Below, piece after piece: positions 44,784 to 57,813 of a stretch of 64,000 bases of DNA. The notes below the pieces were generated by a model. The model was not told the origin of the DNA. It ran no database searches and saw nothing but the letters and a program-made list of their open reading frames with translations. Position 1 is the first letter of the stretch, and each line of letters begins with the position of its first letter. Source of the DNA: Onchocerca volvulus (Eukaryota > Nematoda > Chromadorea > Rhabditida > Onchocercidae); assembly GCA_000499405.2 (NCBI GenBank), contig HG738139.1, positions 16,530,858 through 16,594,857 of the forward strand, in the 5' to 3' direction. The position numbers were made by a program, and so were the translations under genes.

Positions 44784-47700
44784 TCATTGTGAAACGATAA
44801 CTGTACTACTCACTTGAATTGCTGAGATTTGTTTCATCTTGCTACTTTTTCTAGTATTTTCATCGAGTATTGCATCGATCTGGAATAAAAGCTAATAAAT
44901 TAAAGGAATTGAACGATCATTGCAAAAGATAAGGCCACTTTTTTATATAACGGCAGTATCCGAAGTTCAAGAACTTCAAAGTCAATCCATAGTTTGTCTT
45001 TTGTTTTACAAGTTGATGATGCTATATTTGCTTACATGCGATATGATGTAGACACTCCAGAATGTTGCACTTGATGAATAAATTACCAACATGAATAACC
45101 TATTTGGTTGAACACCTGTAGGATCGATGATAATATAGAAGTAGTATGCCATTACACCCATACATCGCAAAATTTCCAGATATGATGCGTAGACCCTTAA
45201 AAGTGTCTTCGTACTAAAGGATTTAAATTTTGAATTCTGAATACTTCTGGTAACGAATTCGAATTAAAAGAAATAAATATTTTGCTTATCTTTTTTTCGT
45301 TTAATCTCTTTTTCACTTGTGGTGTCACAGTCTTGATGTAATCAATCAATAAGCTTAATAGAATTAGTAAACGTCTAACGAAATTTTCTAGGACAATGCT
45401 TTATTGTCCAAGTTCATTCTACCTTTTTAAAAAGCATTGTAACTTTCAGATTTTGATCCTTCTTTAGATTGCAAAATTTTTTTACTTAAGTAATGTCCAT
45501 GCATTACTCATTGGATAACAGGGATCACGTTAATTCGAGGAGCAATGTGGCGTATTGTTCAATCATGAGATCATGGCAATTATGCGGCGGAAAAGGAATA
45601 CTGTAAACACTCTTCTTTGCGCTGATCATTTTTTTCTATTCCTCTTTATGTTAGTGAACGGCTTCTACTAATGCTTTACTTTACGAGAAAGTAATCTGCA
45701 GTTTCATTTTTTGTAAGTGTCTAAACTATGATGTCAATTTCAGAAACCTGAAAATCCGAGATTTTTAACACTCTCTGTATCTTTGGAATTTTTCTCAGCG
45801 ACAACTGCCACTAGTAGACGACAATGGCATCCTTCTCCATAATACAGCTTTGGAATGGATTACAAAGCTTGGTTACTTGTCAATGTTTTGTACCGTCTAT
45901 ATTTTGTTAGGCGAGATAACACACACGGACTGGTCAATATATGATACGTTGATGCTCACGCTTAGGCGCATTTGAAGCTGAATTATTTTTGCCCATATTG
46001 TCTTGAAAAAAGTATACAGAATAGATCATCCATACAAATAAAAATGTTCGTTGTTCATTTCCACACAACTTTTAAAGCCCTTTACCGACTGATTTGAAAT
46101 TTTGAAAAAATGCTGCATTCGAATAGGCACATGTTTCTGTATGTATAAACCTACTTTTTTCTACCTGTCATGTCTATGACAGTAAAAAAACATACTTTTT
46201 TTGATAAATAGCTCCATCTATTAGACGTAAAAGCGGTACACTCTATAATAAATATTTCATGATTCGATTTCAATGTTTCCGATTGCATTGTTTAATTGAA
46301 TTTTGGTAGATTTCGATTTACTGTCATTTTGATTCATACTTTGATTTCTTTTTTTTCTTTTCCATTTAACCAGACTGAGTCAGAGCAACGCATGTATATA
46401 AAAAATAAAGAAAAAACATGCGCGTGTTCGTATGCAGTGTTGTCTCAAAATTTCAGAAGTCGATGAACTTTTGGAGATTTAAGATTTTTGAAAAACGAAC
46501 ATTCAAATTTTTATTTAATAGACTAGCTGGACCTGGTATCCGTTGTCACAGCAACGCGTGACCGGGTCCAGCTAGTCCATATGAATAAAAATGTAAGTCA
46601 TCATTACTGCTATTTGGCACGTAACTTCGCAACCTCTTCACCGATTGCTTTTAAATTTTGACACAACTTTGCATCAGAATAGGCGCTTATTTCCATATAG
46701 ATATACTTACTTTTTTCACATCCATAACATCGAGCTCATGTTGTTTTTTTTGACACAATGTTTCAAACTCTTCACCGATTCATTTGAAATTTTGAAATAA
46801 CATTGCATTAGAATAGTCGAGTGTTTCTATGTATATATACCTTTTTTTTCCCTACCGATTACACCTATGACAGGTTCAAAGGAAATCGACGATATAATAT
46901 ATCTTGAAATACCCGATGCAAACTTTAGAGATTTGCATGAAGTTGTGACGAAAAATATGATACATGGACGTCGCAGTACATTGAATACAAACTTACCATG
47001 CATAATAGAAGAGAAAATGCTCTAAGCAGCATGCTCGAGCATTATTATCCAACACAGTTATTAGAAACGATGCATACTCTTTATATAGAAGATCAGCAGA
47101 AGATGGCTCTAGATAACAATCTTACAAATGCAGAAAGATGACATTGAAGTAGCTAACCCATGCGCTTTCCATATTTGCCTTTGCTATTAAAAACATACAA
47201 AGCGTACATAAATGTGGGATACTATTACTCCATTAAATCGATCAAATATATTTGTGGATACGTGAAAAAGACAGCGACATAGCAGTTTTTGGCCTACAGC
47301 CTGAAAGAAGTGAGAAGAATGCGATGTTAAATATCGATGAAGTCGCACAGTATCAGACTGAAAGAGACATAAGCAGCAATGAAGCTGTTTTAGAAATGGC
47401 GAACAAAGTTCTCAATCAATTGGGAATGCCATCATCGAATCCATCTGCTGCTTCATCGTTTGATGTAGAATTGCTTCGTGAAAAAAATTACAATATGGCT
47501 GATCTTTTGTTATATGTGCAGTAAAATACTCCTGCTCCGAAAGAAATTGGTAGAACATTCCTAACTGTATTGATTCTGACAGCAATTCGATCCAAAAAGG
47601 AATAGCCTTAGCCCTTGAATCTCCAGAATAGCTATAACATTGCTATCAGGTGGAAGAACTTCTCATTTCGTTTTGAAATTGCCATTGAACATGCATTTCA

Positions 47701-50700
47701 TTGAAAACATGCAATTCTCTCATATATCACATTTCATTGCCTCATAACTTCTGCAATTGAATGACATCAAAAAAAGAATTGTTTGAAAAAGTATTTCCCA
47801 ATATTCAAATCAGTTATAAGAATCATGATTAGCCGAATGAATGAGCTATTTTTGCCACCAAGAACAAAGACGTCTACAAACTTAACAATATTTTTTCAGT
47901 CTAACATTCAAAACGAGACAGTCACATACAAGTCCGTCAACACTGTTATGGTAGCTGAAATGGTTACTAATCCAACAGGATTTTTGAATTCAGTCGATCT
48001 GCCAGGAATGCAACCGTACATACTGCAATTGAAAATCGGCGTGTCATTATCATGTTGCGAAATATCAACCAGCCAAAACTTTGCAACGGCATGCGGCTTG
48101 CAGTAAAAAAATTAATGAGCAATGTCGTAAAGGCAACAGTCTTGACAGGACCTTTCAAAGGTGAAAATGCCCTTATTCCTTGCATTGATATGATTCCAAC
48201 GGATAAGCCATTTCAGTTTAAGAGATTGCAATTCCCAATCCGATTGGCGTTTGCGTTCACCATCAACAATCTCAAGGTCAATCCTTGGAATTATGCGGTT
48301 TAGATCTGGAGACGGATTGTTTCTCACATGGACAGTTTTATGTTGCGTGTTCTAGAGTTGGCAGACCAGACAATCTGTGTATCTTTACAATCCACACATA
48401 TAATGGAACAACAAAAAATATTGTATACCTACAAATTTTGTGAAATTAACATATTAGAAACATACTTCTCTCTTTTTTCTTTACCACTTAATCAGACTGA
48501 GTTGCAGCAACACGTTTTTATGCAAAAAGTGTACAAAACTTACGCATATTCGAATGCAGCGTATAAAAATTTTAAAGGAATAGAAGAACTTTCAGAGATC
48601 TTAGATTTTGAGCTAATATAAATGAAGCGCGTGTTTAAGAAATTTAGGAGATTGAAGATTTTGAACAAACGAACACTCACATTTGTATTTATATAGACTA
48701 GCTCGATCGACCATGCTTCACGTGCCAGATACGGGATGTTTAATATAAAATTTTTTCATAAGCTCAAAGCAGAAATAGATATGTTGCTAGTAATATATTC
48801 CTGCTTGAAGTGAAGCATCATAAAATGAATATGTAAAAAATAACGGTAACAAACTTGCGGTCGAAAAAAGCTCCCAAACATTGCATTGTTGCGACAAAAA
48901 ATGCTAATTTAAGGTTGAAATCAATAAAGGATAATTGGCCACGATCGAACTCGAAATGGAAAAATATGGCTAACAGCAATAGGAAATGTCCAAAACAGTA
49001 TATCTTTTTACAGTTGGGAATTGCTGGATTATAGCGAATTACTTCATTTTCAACCTTAATTATTTGGTTTAGATTCATCAAAGCAAATTTAGAAATTGAA
49101 GATTTTAGAAGTTCCGAAAAAAGCTGGCAACTATTTTCATTCTTTTACGGGAATTGGGGTTAGTTAAAATCAAAAAATTTCATAAGGGGATGAAATTTAA
49201 TTCACCAGTGGAATTCCTTCTTCGTGGTCAATCATTGAGAACCAGTGAAAAAACCGTCGCACCTTCATGCCGGGCATATATATTGGTGGGTAGTAAATAG
49301 CCTTCAATTTTTCAATTCCTCGAAATATCGACTCGCCTCTTTTCGTCTTCATTCTCCATTTGACTAACAGAAGATCATACAGGGTGTGAAACTGAAAGAT
49401 ATTTAATATTAAAAATTAGGCTTCATCACTGAAGCAGTCGTTAGACGGTTTTATATGAACATATTACTGAATCAAAGGAATATTTGCATGCTTCATATTA
49501 GAAATATTGCTGAGATTTTGAACAATATGATGCAAAAATGCGTGATTAATATTGAATAATAACACTACAAATTACCTGAAGTTAAGTGTTTTGTATAATC
49601 TTCGAATGATCCTTTGGGTGTCAGTAAACTCGAAACTCTATGTTCCGAAAACTTTGAATAATGAAAAAATGATTTTAAGGGAAAATAAAATCCTATATTA
49701 AGTTAACAGATTATAGCATAGAAGTGTTATTCTTCTCTACTTTCTAGTTTACATTTCTTCCACAAGCATTTTCTGATCAGATTTGAGTATCATAACTTTA
49801 ATTTTGAGTGTGTTTTGAAATAATTGAAAAATATGGAAAAGAAAAAAAACCTGAAGATAAATCTGATTGAAAGTTCTTTCCTGGTTAATAATCCCATAAA
49901 CTGGTTTTTCAAATGGACTTTCCGGCTCAAAAGTGCCGAATATTCTATCCCATATAATGAACACAGCTCCAAAATTACGATCAATGCAGTAGGGATTACG
50001 ACCATGGTGAACGCGATGGTGAGATGGTGTATTGAAGATAATTCCTAGCGAACCATAATTATCAAATAACTGCAACTTTAAAAGCCATAAGCGATAGTTT
50101 GCCTTGACACCACTTATTTGGCTACTTATACAATATTATCTAAATCTAACAAATTCAGCTTAATTTCGCTGGAAAGTTTCGAATTTTAAAAATTGCAGAA
50201 GTCATCCATTTATAATATATATACAACTTCCATAATATGTTTTGCTTGCAAATCAATAGGAATTGGTGGAAAATCCTTTCCGCTGTAACCGAATCTTTCG
50301 GACGTGACTCGCACGGACTAAAGAGGCGAAAAATGCGGTTTATCTCAACCGCATTTTTTCTTTATTTCATTTATCACGTACCATCATTGTAATCAATCGT
50401 ATTTTTTTCAAGAACTGATTATTAATGAAAAATAAATTGAAGAAACATACAGTGGTGTGCAATGTAAACTGGTAAATCTCACTAAAATATCGGTGAACCA
50501 AAAAGATAGATGGCGGTATGAAAAACGCCTGTAGAATATCGTAGATGGCAAGTCCAACATCTTGAAAAAAGGACATTATTAAAACTTGCACATTTCTGAA
50601 AGCGGTAAGCAAATCTTGAAATCGCTAGGAGCTTTTGATAATTATAAAAAGGAAATATAGTCGATAATTTTCTTTTCAATGGTTCCCCTTAGCTCCATGT

Positions 50701-52797
50701 TTCCTAGTTAATGTTAAAATAGTAACCTTGAAGAGCAGCTTGTCGCAGAGCTGTTGTGTAGTTGAAATATTCGGAACTATGATGTATCGTGTGAAATCCC
50801 CAGAAAAATCCAGCCTCTGGAAAATAGAACTTTGAAATAAATTTGGAAATGTTATTTTAGTTTTAATGCATGAGGTTTAAAAAAATTTAATTAAAATTTA
50901 GAGTGGCTGGATGAATTGAAAAAATAAATCAACATATCATGAACAGCACGGTGTCCAAGATAATATATGAAATCCTGGAAAAATAGGCAAAAAATCCAAG
51001 TTAATGGTGAGTCCCATGAGTTTTCGATCAGTCGGAAATTATTCCAAATATAATCGTAAATAAATATTGCGATTGTTCTGCCGCCAAACCTTTAAAATTG
51101 AAAAAAAAAATTTAAGTAGTTCTCCTTATAAATAGGTTTCTTTTTTTTTGTGTATTCATAGCGTTTTCAATTTTTTCACTCAGTTCAATTGTTGTCAGTT
51201 GCGTATTTTAACTAAGCAATCTCATTGTTTAGTCAGTTTAATTCATTTGTTTTATTTACTAAGAAATCATCACAACGCTTCCGTAGTTATCCACCTTAGC
51301 GCCATAAATGAAACAAATGCATGCAAGTCAAACATAGCTTCATTAAATGTAGTTTTAAAAAATTGAAAGAAATTTAAAGAATTTATCGGTAGTTTACGAC
51401 ATAAATCCAAATAGCTCATCGGAAACTGTCTCAACGACAAATTTCTTTTGAATTAAACCTTTAGCATTGCTTTTGCTGTTTGTTAAAATTTTCCAAGATT
51501 CATTAGGCACTGAAATTTGTGACAATGGATTAAAAAATCCCTTATAAAATCTCCTTTTGCTCATCACTTACTGCCTAGACAGGATGAAACAGGCCTTGAC
51601 TTCCAGGTAGGACAGGTTTCCAGGTTTTCACAATTTATTACTCAATAATTTCTCCTGCCTTTGAATGTCTCGCAGTGCATCAATCTTTTAATAATGCCGT
51701 TTTCATTAAATTCTTCATCTTTAAATGATTGTACTGTTATATTGTGGTCCCAAAGTGCTGATATGATAAGTGTCATGAATTCCAAATATAAAGTTCAAAG
51801 TCTATAAGTGCACTAGACCATATCTTCAAGCATGGAAGAAGCAAACTTCTATTATCAGAAATGATTTTTGTGTGCTCTCAAAATGAAATGATCAAGCAAA
51901 AAGACACATTTTAGTATATGGTTAGAGGAAGTCCGCCGGCAGATTTCGGCTTATCAGCAGAAATATCCGAGTAACTTTAGTTAGCGAGGACAAGTTCAGA
52001 TCGCAATTGATTTTGCACTCTTTCTTTATTAACCTAATGGCATTGCTTGTCGATTACTTCATTTTTTAAAGAAATGATAAGAAAATTTACTTGAAACACT
52101 GTGAGAGAATGCCGGCGGAAATTGATGTAATAGAATCGTTGAGAGCAAATCGATCGCCATGTCCGAGCAGCAGTAACGAGCAAAATTCGAGAATGATAAA
52201 CAGCAGCCACCAGAGGCTGACCTATAAGTTGATGAATATTCAACAACAGTCTTTCCACTTCCAAAATAATGAGACTTCAACTCTTTGAAAATATGAAGAG
52301 GATCTTAGACAATCTTTGGATTTATAACTATCAAATCATCATTTATTGCAATGAATTCCTGTTGAATTTTAATTTAATAATCGCTATCTGCTTGTTGATT
52401 TATTGCGTATTCATTGCAATTTGGTCAAAATATTTTCAAAAAAAAAAAAAAGATATAAAATATTTTTTAAAAATTTGAGGCTTCCTTATAGATAGAAAAT
52501 AAAAGATGCAAATAAAATAAGACACTGCCGCCCGTATGTAAGGAAATGTAGCTCTGACAAAAAATATTGCATTAAATCTGCTAATAACTGAAATGAGACG
52601 AATATTGGTATTACCTGCGCAGTGTAATTAGGTACCTCATCCACAGTTTCAAACATCGTTTCATTTGGCGTAATTAAATAATACGTATATCGCAGACTGT
52701 TCAGGTTAAGCCGATATAGCATACGTTGACCTAATGAAGTATTTGCAAAGATGTGGTCTAGCCATTTTCTGGTATCATTTATCGATACCGACAACAT
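44784..52797 (-). CDS. agmo-1: Alkylglycerol monooxygenase (fatty acid hydroxylase superfamily)
   Basis: Ten exons on the minus strand: 52797-52615, 52221-52091, 51089-50938, 50816-50727, 50560-50451, 50069-49851, 49391-49206, 49054-48855, 45195-45036, 44879-44784; 508 residues. AGMO is a membrane-bound, tetrahydropterin-dependent diiron enzyme that cleaves ether lipids. The eight-histidine set is present: HRAVH at the end of exon 3, HTIHH in exon 4, HHRVHHGRN in exon 6. Other matches are NETMFETVDEVPNY, ALNDSITSISAGILS, IWNNFRLIENSWDSP, ALRQAALQ, CIDRNFGAVFIIWDRIFGTF and C-terminal helices LLLLAIFF... and LEILRCMGVMAYY. A reading frame past exon 7 would stop at 49197, but exons 8-10 match the family C-terminus. 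Odd points: intron 3 has ATATGT instead of a GT donor, and intron 8 (3.7 kb) holds Helitrons. The true start may lie upstream, since the frame stays open before 52797. Confidence 0.9.
45799..45975 (+). pseudogene. Antisense exon-like fragment resembling agmo exon 8
   Basis: Within agmo-1 intron 8 but on the plus strand, a TTTTCTCAG acceptor is followed by a 58-codon open frame: RQLPLVDDNGILLHNTALEW..., a hydrophobic stretch (LGYLSMFCTVYILLGEI), then IYDTLMLTLRRI and TGA. It aligns loosely with agmo exons 7-8 (IPL|VENE..., helix, FIDFNLKL). No companion exons are found on this strand. It may be an orphan exon of a lost paralogue or an inverted copy; a real terminal exon of an unseen gene cannot be excluded. 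Confidence 0.4.
46029..46575 (+). mobile_element. Non-autonomous Helitron, upstream of a tandem pair
   Basis: Begins TCCATACAAATAAAAATGT after an A and ends with a subterminal inverted repeat (CTAGCTGGACC ... GGGTCCAGCTAG) enclosing CGTTG/CAACG, terminating in CTAG at 46572-46575. It contains short modules (GATTTGAAATTTTGA, GAATAGGCAC) also found in the next element and no open frame of note. Size 547 bp. Confidence 0.65.
46576..48720 (+). mobile_element. Degenerate autonomous Helitron, downstream of the pair
   Basis: Starts TCCATATGAATAAAAATGT directly after the CTAG of the preceding element. Broken frames show a Helitron helicase-like (Rep-region) piece at 46876-47026 (EIPDANFRDLHEVVTKNMIHG-like), KSIKYICGYVKK near 47215, DEVAQYQ...DISSNEA near 47330, and helicase C-terminal pieces: LNQLGMPSSNPSAASSFDVE, SVDLPGMQPYILQLKIGV, PFQFKRLQFPIRLAFAFTIN and FSHGQLYVACSRVGRPDN. 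The 3' end (GACTAGCTCGATCGACC) lacks the hairpin and CTAG, so it is truncated. It lies in agmo-1 intron 8, opposite to that gene. Confidence 0.75.
46876..48420 (+). pseudogene. Helitron Rep/helicase remnant
   Basis: The coding remnant has several frame changes and stops (for example TAA near 47025 and 47522). In the 47252 frame, the Rep-side SSNEAV motif runs directly into the helicase-side LNQLGMPSSNP segment, which are far apart in intact elements, so a large internal deletion has joined them. The C-terminal part (48052-48420) is the best preserved. Confidence 0.75.
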
Positions 52798-55700
52798 AGC
52801 AGTGATAATATCAGGACAGTTAATAGCAGCACTTGGAATAGGAAAATCAACTCTCTGGGATATTTCTGGAGATCTAATTAGAACAGTTTTTGTTGTGCAA
52901 CATTAATGACATCAACGATAAGCGAAAAAAAAAAAACTTTTAAAGTAAAGAAGATCATTCCGATTTATAAAATTCTGAAATTAACTATGCATAAAGATCC
53001 ATTTTAAAATCAATTGACATTTTTTCTGCATGTGTTACATTAACAATCGTTAGTTGCTTCTGAAGTCACAATATTTGTTGATAACTGATAATTGTCCGTC
53101 AGAATAGCCAACATATGAATTAATCTGTATTTGCTTGATTTGTAGTGGATTTAAAGACTTGGTCAACATATAAAGAGCATTTAAATGATAGCGAAGAACG
53201 TTATGTTTACTTGACGAAGCAAGATTGTTTGTTTTTTTACTAAAGAAATTCAGTACAATTTGGATTAAGTCCCTCACAATAGATCGAACTGAATTTAAAT
53301 AGATTTACTGAAACTAAGAGAGAAATAATACTATAATTCTAGTTCATCTACAGATAATAAATATTTGTTCTGTCAATACTTGAACGGAAGCAAAAAACAT
53401 GACAAATAGGAGAGGATAGGGAAATATCAAATTGAGTTTCTGGATACACATAAAGTATAAGTGGATGTGTATTCTTTCCAGCAAAACTTCACTGATACGA
53501 CGTATGCTCTCTACCAACTCATAAATCCTTCAGTTGCGACAATGAAAGTTGCAGCAGTAGAACCTGAATATCGATAAGATATGGTAAAGCATTCTATTAA
53601 ATTTTTCTGCATAGTGAATGGCAGAAGCATAAACCAAATGTTTTTGATGACTATTTACTTAATATTCTTATTACCATCTTTAGGAGAAATTACCACTGGT
53701 ATAAAATGCAGTAGGTTACCGAAGTAAGAACGATGATAACTGTGACAATTTTTAATAACAACAGAAAGTGAAAGAACTTTTCGTTATTATTCAGAATTCA
53801 GAATGGATATCCATCGACTTGTTAATCCATCGTCAATCCTTACATTTAACGGATAAAATTATTCTGTCTCTTTCCGTTTCTTTTCCATATCATTTCTATT
53901 CATTTCTTTTACTTTCAACAGTAATCAGGTCAAATGATACGATTTTTCTTTCGAACAATTCTATACATTCTATTCAAACCTAAAATTGAAATGAAATATA
54001 TTAAATTCGTCATCGGACATAATTTCACTCATTTATTGGAATGATTGTATAAATAGGGAACTATCGGATGTACAATAAAATATGAAAAATTGCCCATAAT
54101 CCATGTTTTTGTCGTTTAGGAAATACAACTTTCGCATGCACACATAAACAGGAAAATAACATAAATTGAGACAAAGACAGAATTAGAACGAATATTGAGA
54201 GCGGAAAATGTTCGACAATAATTGGCCAGGATGGAGAAGCCAAGGAAAGAAGGACAGTGATTTCCAAGGCTTAATTTCAGATGGCTCCAATTTCTTTTCT
54301 TCATTTATCGGTAAATTTTGAGGATTCTTTTTATTCAAATATTTTCGGCTGATTTGGAAATTGAATTTCTTTTCCGTATTCCTGATTGTTTGATTACTTT
54401 CAACTTAATTAAATACCAGAAAACGAAATTCTCGTCAAATTTTTTTCTCCCTCTATTAATGCGAAATTTCAGAAAGCATATATCTTCGGACAAGAATTAT
54501 TGAATTCAGATTGCAAGTTCCAAGATTTTAGTTGAAGAATCTGATCTTCAAAATATGAGTTCGAGAAAAAAACTCATTTCCAGCTGTATGTAATTGTCCC
54601 CAAGATGATAAATCATTTATAAATAATTTTTTAGCAAAGTCAATAGTAATAATTTTTGCCAGTCTAATTATAAAATTATGCCTCAATCTGTGCCGCGGAT
54701 AATTTGTGTTGTTGTAGTCTGACCTGTAATATGCTCAATACGAAGTAAAAATATGTGATTTTTGAAGATGGATTTAGATCAAGGTTATTGCAGTGACAAC
54801 GTTCTGTTGAACATTCTACTTCCTCCTCCGCCGTTAGAATCATTGAAAATTTGAATTGTAACTGGTAGGCATCTGTCTGCATTATCATCGAAACCCCATC
54901 TCCTTGTATCTTATCATCTGTTTATTACTTGATTAAAGATAATTAACTAATGAGAGAAATAATTCTTCCGGTTTTGTTCCCACTACAAAAACTGACTACT
55001 CAAAACAATTTCGGTCAACATTTCAATCAGAATTTTATTCTGATGAATTGAAAATGTCAGATTTCGTCAGAAGCAGTTTATTTTGGGATGGAACTTTTCG
55101 AATCACCGCTATTTGGATAATATGTCCGAGTACTAGTTATTCTATTTTCTCTGTTGTTGGCTATTTATAATAACCAAGCTCGTATTTCACACATTTTTTG
55201 GCCTTGCGACTAAAAAGTTTGCAATTTCAACAATCTTCTCAGAACTGAATTTAAATTCATGTTGTTCTTTGCATATTTATTTTGCAGATGATTATTGTTA
55301 TATTGACTTAAAACTCAAAATAAGAAGCACTATAGGTTCATAGGCTTGCTTCACCCCTCAGATGGCTTTAAAGCAACAAGTTTTCGATGTAAAAGTTTGA
55401 TTTACGTGCCATTTCCTTTAGTGTTCTTTATGTTAACATTCAGAAACTATCCAATCTATGATATTAAAAATCCCGCAAAACAAATTGCATAATTATAAGT
55501 TTTTGCCGTTGGGACTTTCATAATGATGATAAAATATTCATGTGAAATCTAAAAATTGTAAATTATGTGTTAGCTAGACAATGAGGGACTAAGCTAATCG
55601 TTAAATAAATGAACTAGGAAAAGAGGAAAATAAATGGTGGCTTTTTATCATCGAGTAATATCGCAACATTACATCCCATTTGAGAGATATGTAATGGTCA

Positions 55701-57705
55701 TAGACTTGTTTTTATTGTATTTTAAATTGTTAATGTCAATTTCGCTGCAACATTTACTTCAAGTAATGAGAATTTTTCGCCCATTTTATGCTGGAAAATT
55801 TGCTTAATGTTTCAAAAAACAAACAGACTTGTGGCTCATCCTAAATAATACCTTCTATTTCAGTTCCGAAATTACGAAAAAAATGTCTAAATCGGTGCTT
55901 ATATTTGAAGTTAATATATTGTTACTACTCGTAAGCATCACACACTTTCAACGCTATTTATAAAGCTTTTTATGCCTCTGATGAAACTGAATATTCGAAT
56001 CTATTTCTCAACAATGACAAGTCGCACATTTCAACTTGAAATTTATTTTGCCAATATTTTGGTCATAGATGTCAAACCAGTCGTTCCATCGCCCATTTAG
56101 TATTTATCCGATAAAAAGAATGAATAGATTGACATTCCACATTTATAAAAGTTAAGAAACAAATTCAATCAAAGTTACTGCATTTAGAGAGAAAAAGAGG
56201 CTCTCTCGAGATACGAAATTGTCTTTTCAATTTCTGAAATCTGGTAAAGGACAAATGTAGGGAGAAATAATCTCTGGTAGTTACTACGGTAGCTTATTGA
56301 AAGATATCAACAATCAATAACATAGAAAAGATATTTATTGCTTTGCAGTGAATATCATTCCCGAGATGTTCGATTGAGGGATTAGAGGGAAGCTAATTAA
56401 TAGCATTCATTACATTATAATTCTTATCGTGAAACCTGTTTAATATATGTGGGAGCAGCAGGAAAAAAGCTAAAATTGTCATCGATAAGATCACTCAGAT
56501 GAAGGTGTTTGGAAGAAGCGAAAATATTTTGTGCCAGCTTGTGCAGTTGTCACCTATATGCTGTCAAGAAACAGTGGCGAGATGATCGGTCATCCCATTT
56601 TCCATTCCTCAGCCATTGTTGATAATTGATAATGAGCAGTCAAGGTTAATGAGTGAATCTCTCCACTGCATTCACTCTTATCAGCAACATTTACATAAAC
56701 TATTTCTTTAGCGCATGGAAATAAATGTAACAAAACATTGATGCTTCACAAATTTTCTTCTGCACTCCTCTTTACGTATCAATTTATGCTAAAATGTTGG
56801 GGGAACATTGGATTGTTAATATGATTAGATTAAAATATCAGCTCGATTCGAAAGATATGATCATCGACAACTATGCTCATTCCGTGACCGCACTGTTATT
56901 CTCATAGTTTTTGTCTGCACTCAAAATAACTGTGAGATTCTGATTCCTCTGATTAATCGATGACATCGGATATCTATCTGTGTGTGTCTGTTGCATGCAT
57001 ATATATCCATCTGAACGTTGTTATCAAATTGTTTAAATTCGAGAAAAATTCTTGGATGAACATGAAATTAAAAATAGTGCAATATCCGATGAGCTTAGAT
57101 TGAGCACATAGCAATTATTTAAACCCTTACTGAAGAAGATTCAGTAGGATTAAATAATTGTTACAAAGAAGCTGCCAAAAAATCAATGAATACTTCGACA
57201 ACTTTTTAATGATTGCCATTGATTTATACCATTCGATTGTTCTTGATGTTCAAATTGGTTAAATATTCAGCAGATGATCATTGACAACTTTAGAATTTTA
57301 TTAAGTTTGATGTGGTTTGTAAGGGAGAAAAAAAATCATTTGGTGAAAGGTGAATTGATTCTATAACGCCAAACTTTCCCGGTGAAACTTCCTTAGAATC
57401 GATCTGGAAACAAGCGGATAAATCGAATCAAATTTTTATTACACTGTTACTTGCAAGGAATTTTAGTGCAAAAGAAATTTAGGATCATTTATTTCCATCA
57501 CATTTTGCATAAAATTCAAAATCTATGTACAGCGATCTTGTGTAAGTGTATGTTTACATTTATGTAACTACGTGTACTAAGTGTAATGACAGGTAGTTAT
57601 CATAATGATGGATGAGAAGTGTGAACACATATGATATATAATATTTGCAGAAGTAGTCCTTAAAGGTTGGAAGGAGCGGAAGGGAGAGAGAATTGAAAGG
57701 GAGTT
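52798..57705. other. Intergenic region, no convincing gene
   Basis: About 4.9 kb of AT-rich DNA. A minus-strand stretch at 54676-54930 is open and mildly coding-like (ending KLSAAQIEA), and a plus-strand one near 56450-56590 reads VFGRSENILCQLVQLSPICC. Neither joins to other exons or matches a known family, so they are not called. Confidence 0.45.
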
Positions 57706-57813
57706 ATGCAGGTGCAAGTGACCTTGGAGACAGCTGTGACTGGCTACACCCCGGTACCGGCATGTATTGCATGCAGTGCGATCTGCTATAACCAGGCGAA
57801 AGAGTCAACCTAA
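57706..57813 (+). CDS. Possible 35-codon small ORF or exon
   Basis: ATG 57706 opens a frame to TAA 57811: MQVQVTLETAVTGYTPVPAC, then IACSAICYNQAKEST. Its GC content stands out from the flanks. TTATGCAG at 57704-57711 could be an acceptor, making this a terminal exon starting VQVTLE instead of an independent gene. No family recognised and no partner exons found. Confidence 0.25.
   Translation: MQVQVTLETAVTGYTPVPACIACSAICYNQAKEST

Noticed and set aside
49197..49205. agmo-1 stop codon directly after exon 7
   Set aside because: A GTGAAT donor precedes it and three further exons match the AGMO C-terminal helices in phase.
54676..54930. Minus-strand frame with VECSTERCHC and KLSAAQIEA
   Set aside because: Two overlapping frames look equally plausible and neither links to other exons.
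56450..56590. Plus-strand frame VFGRSENILCQLVQLSPICC
   Set aside because: Isolated, no splice partner and no family resemblance.
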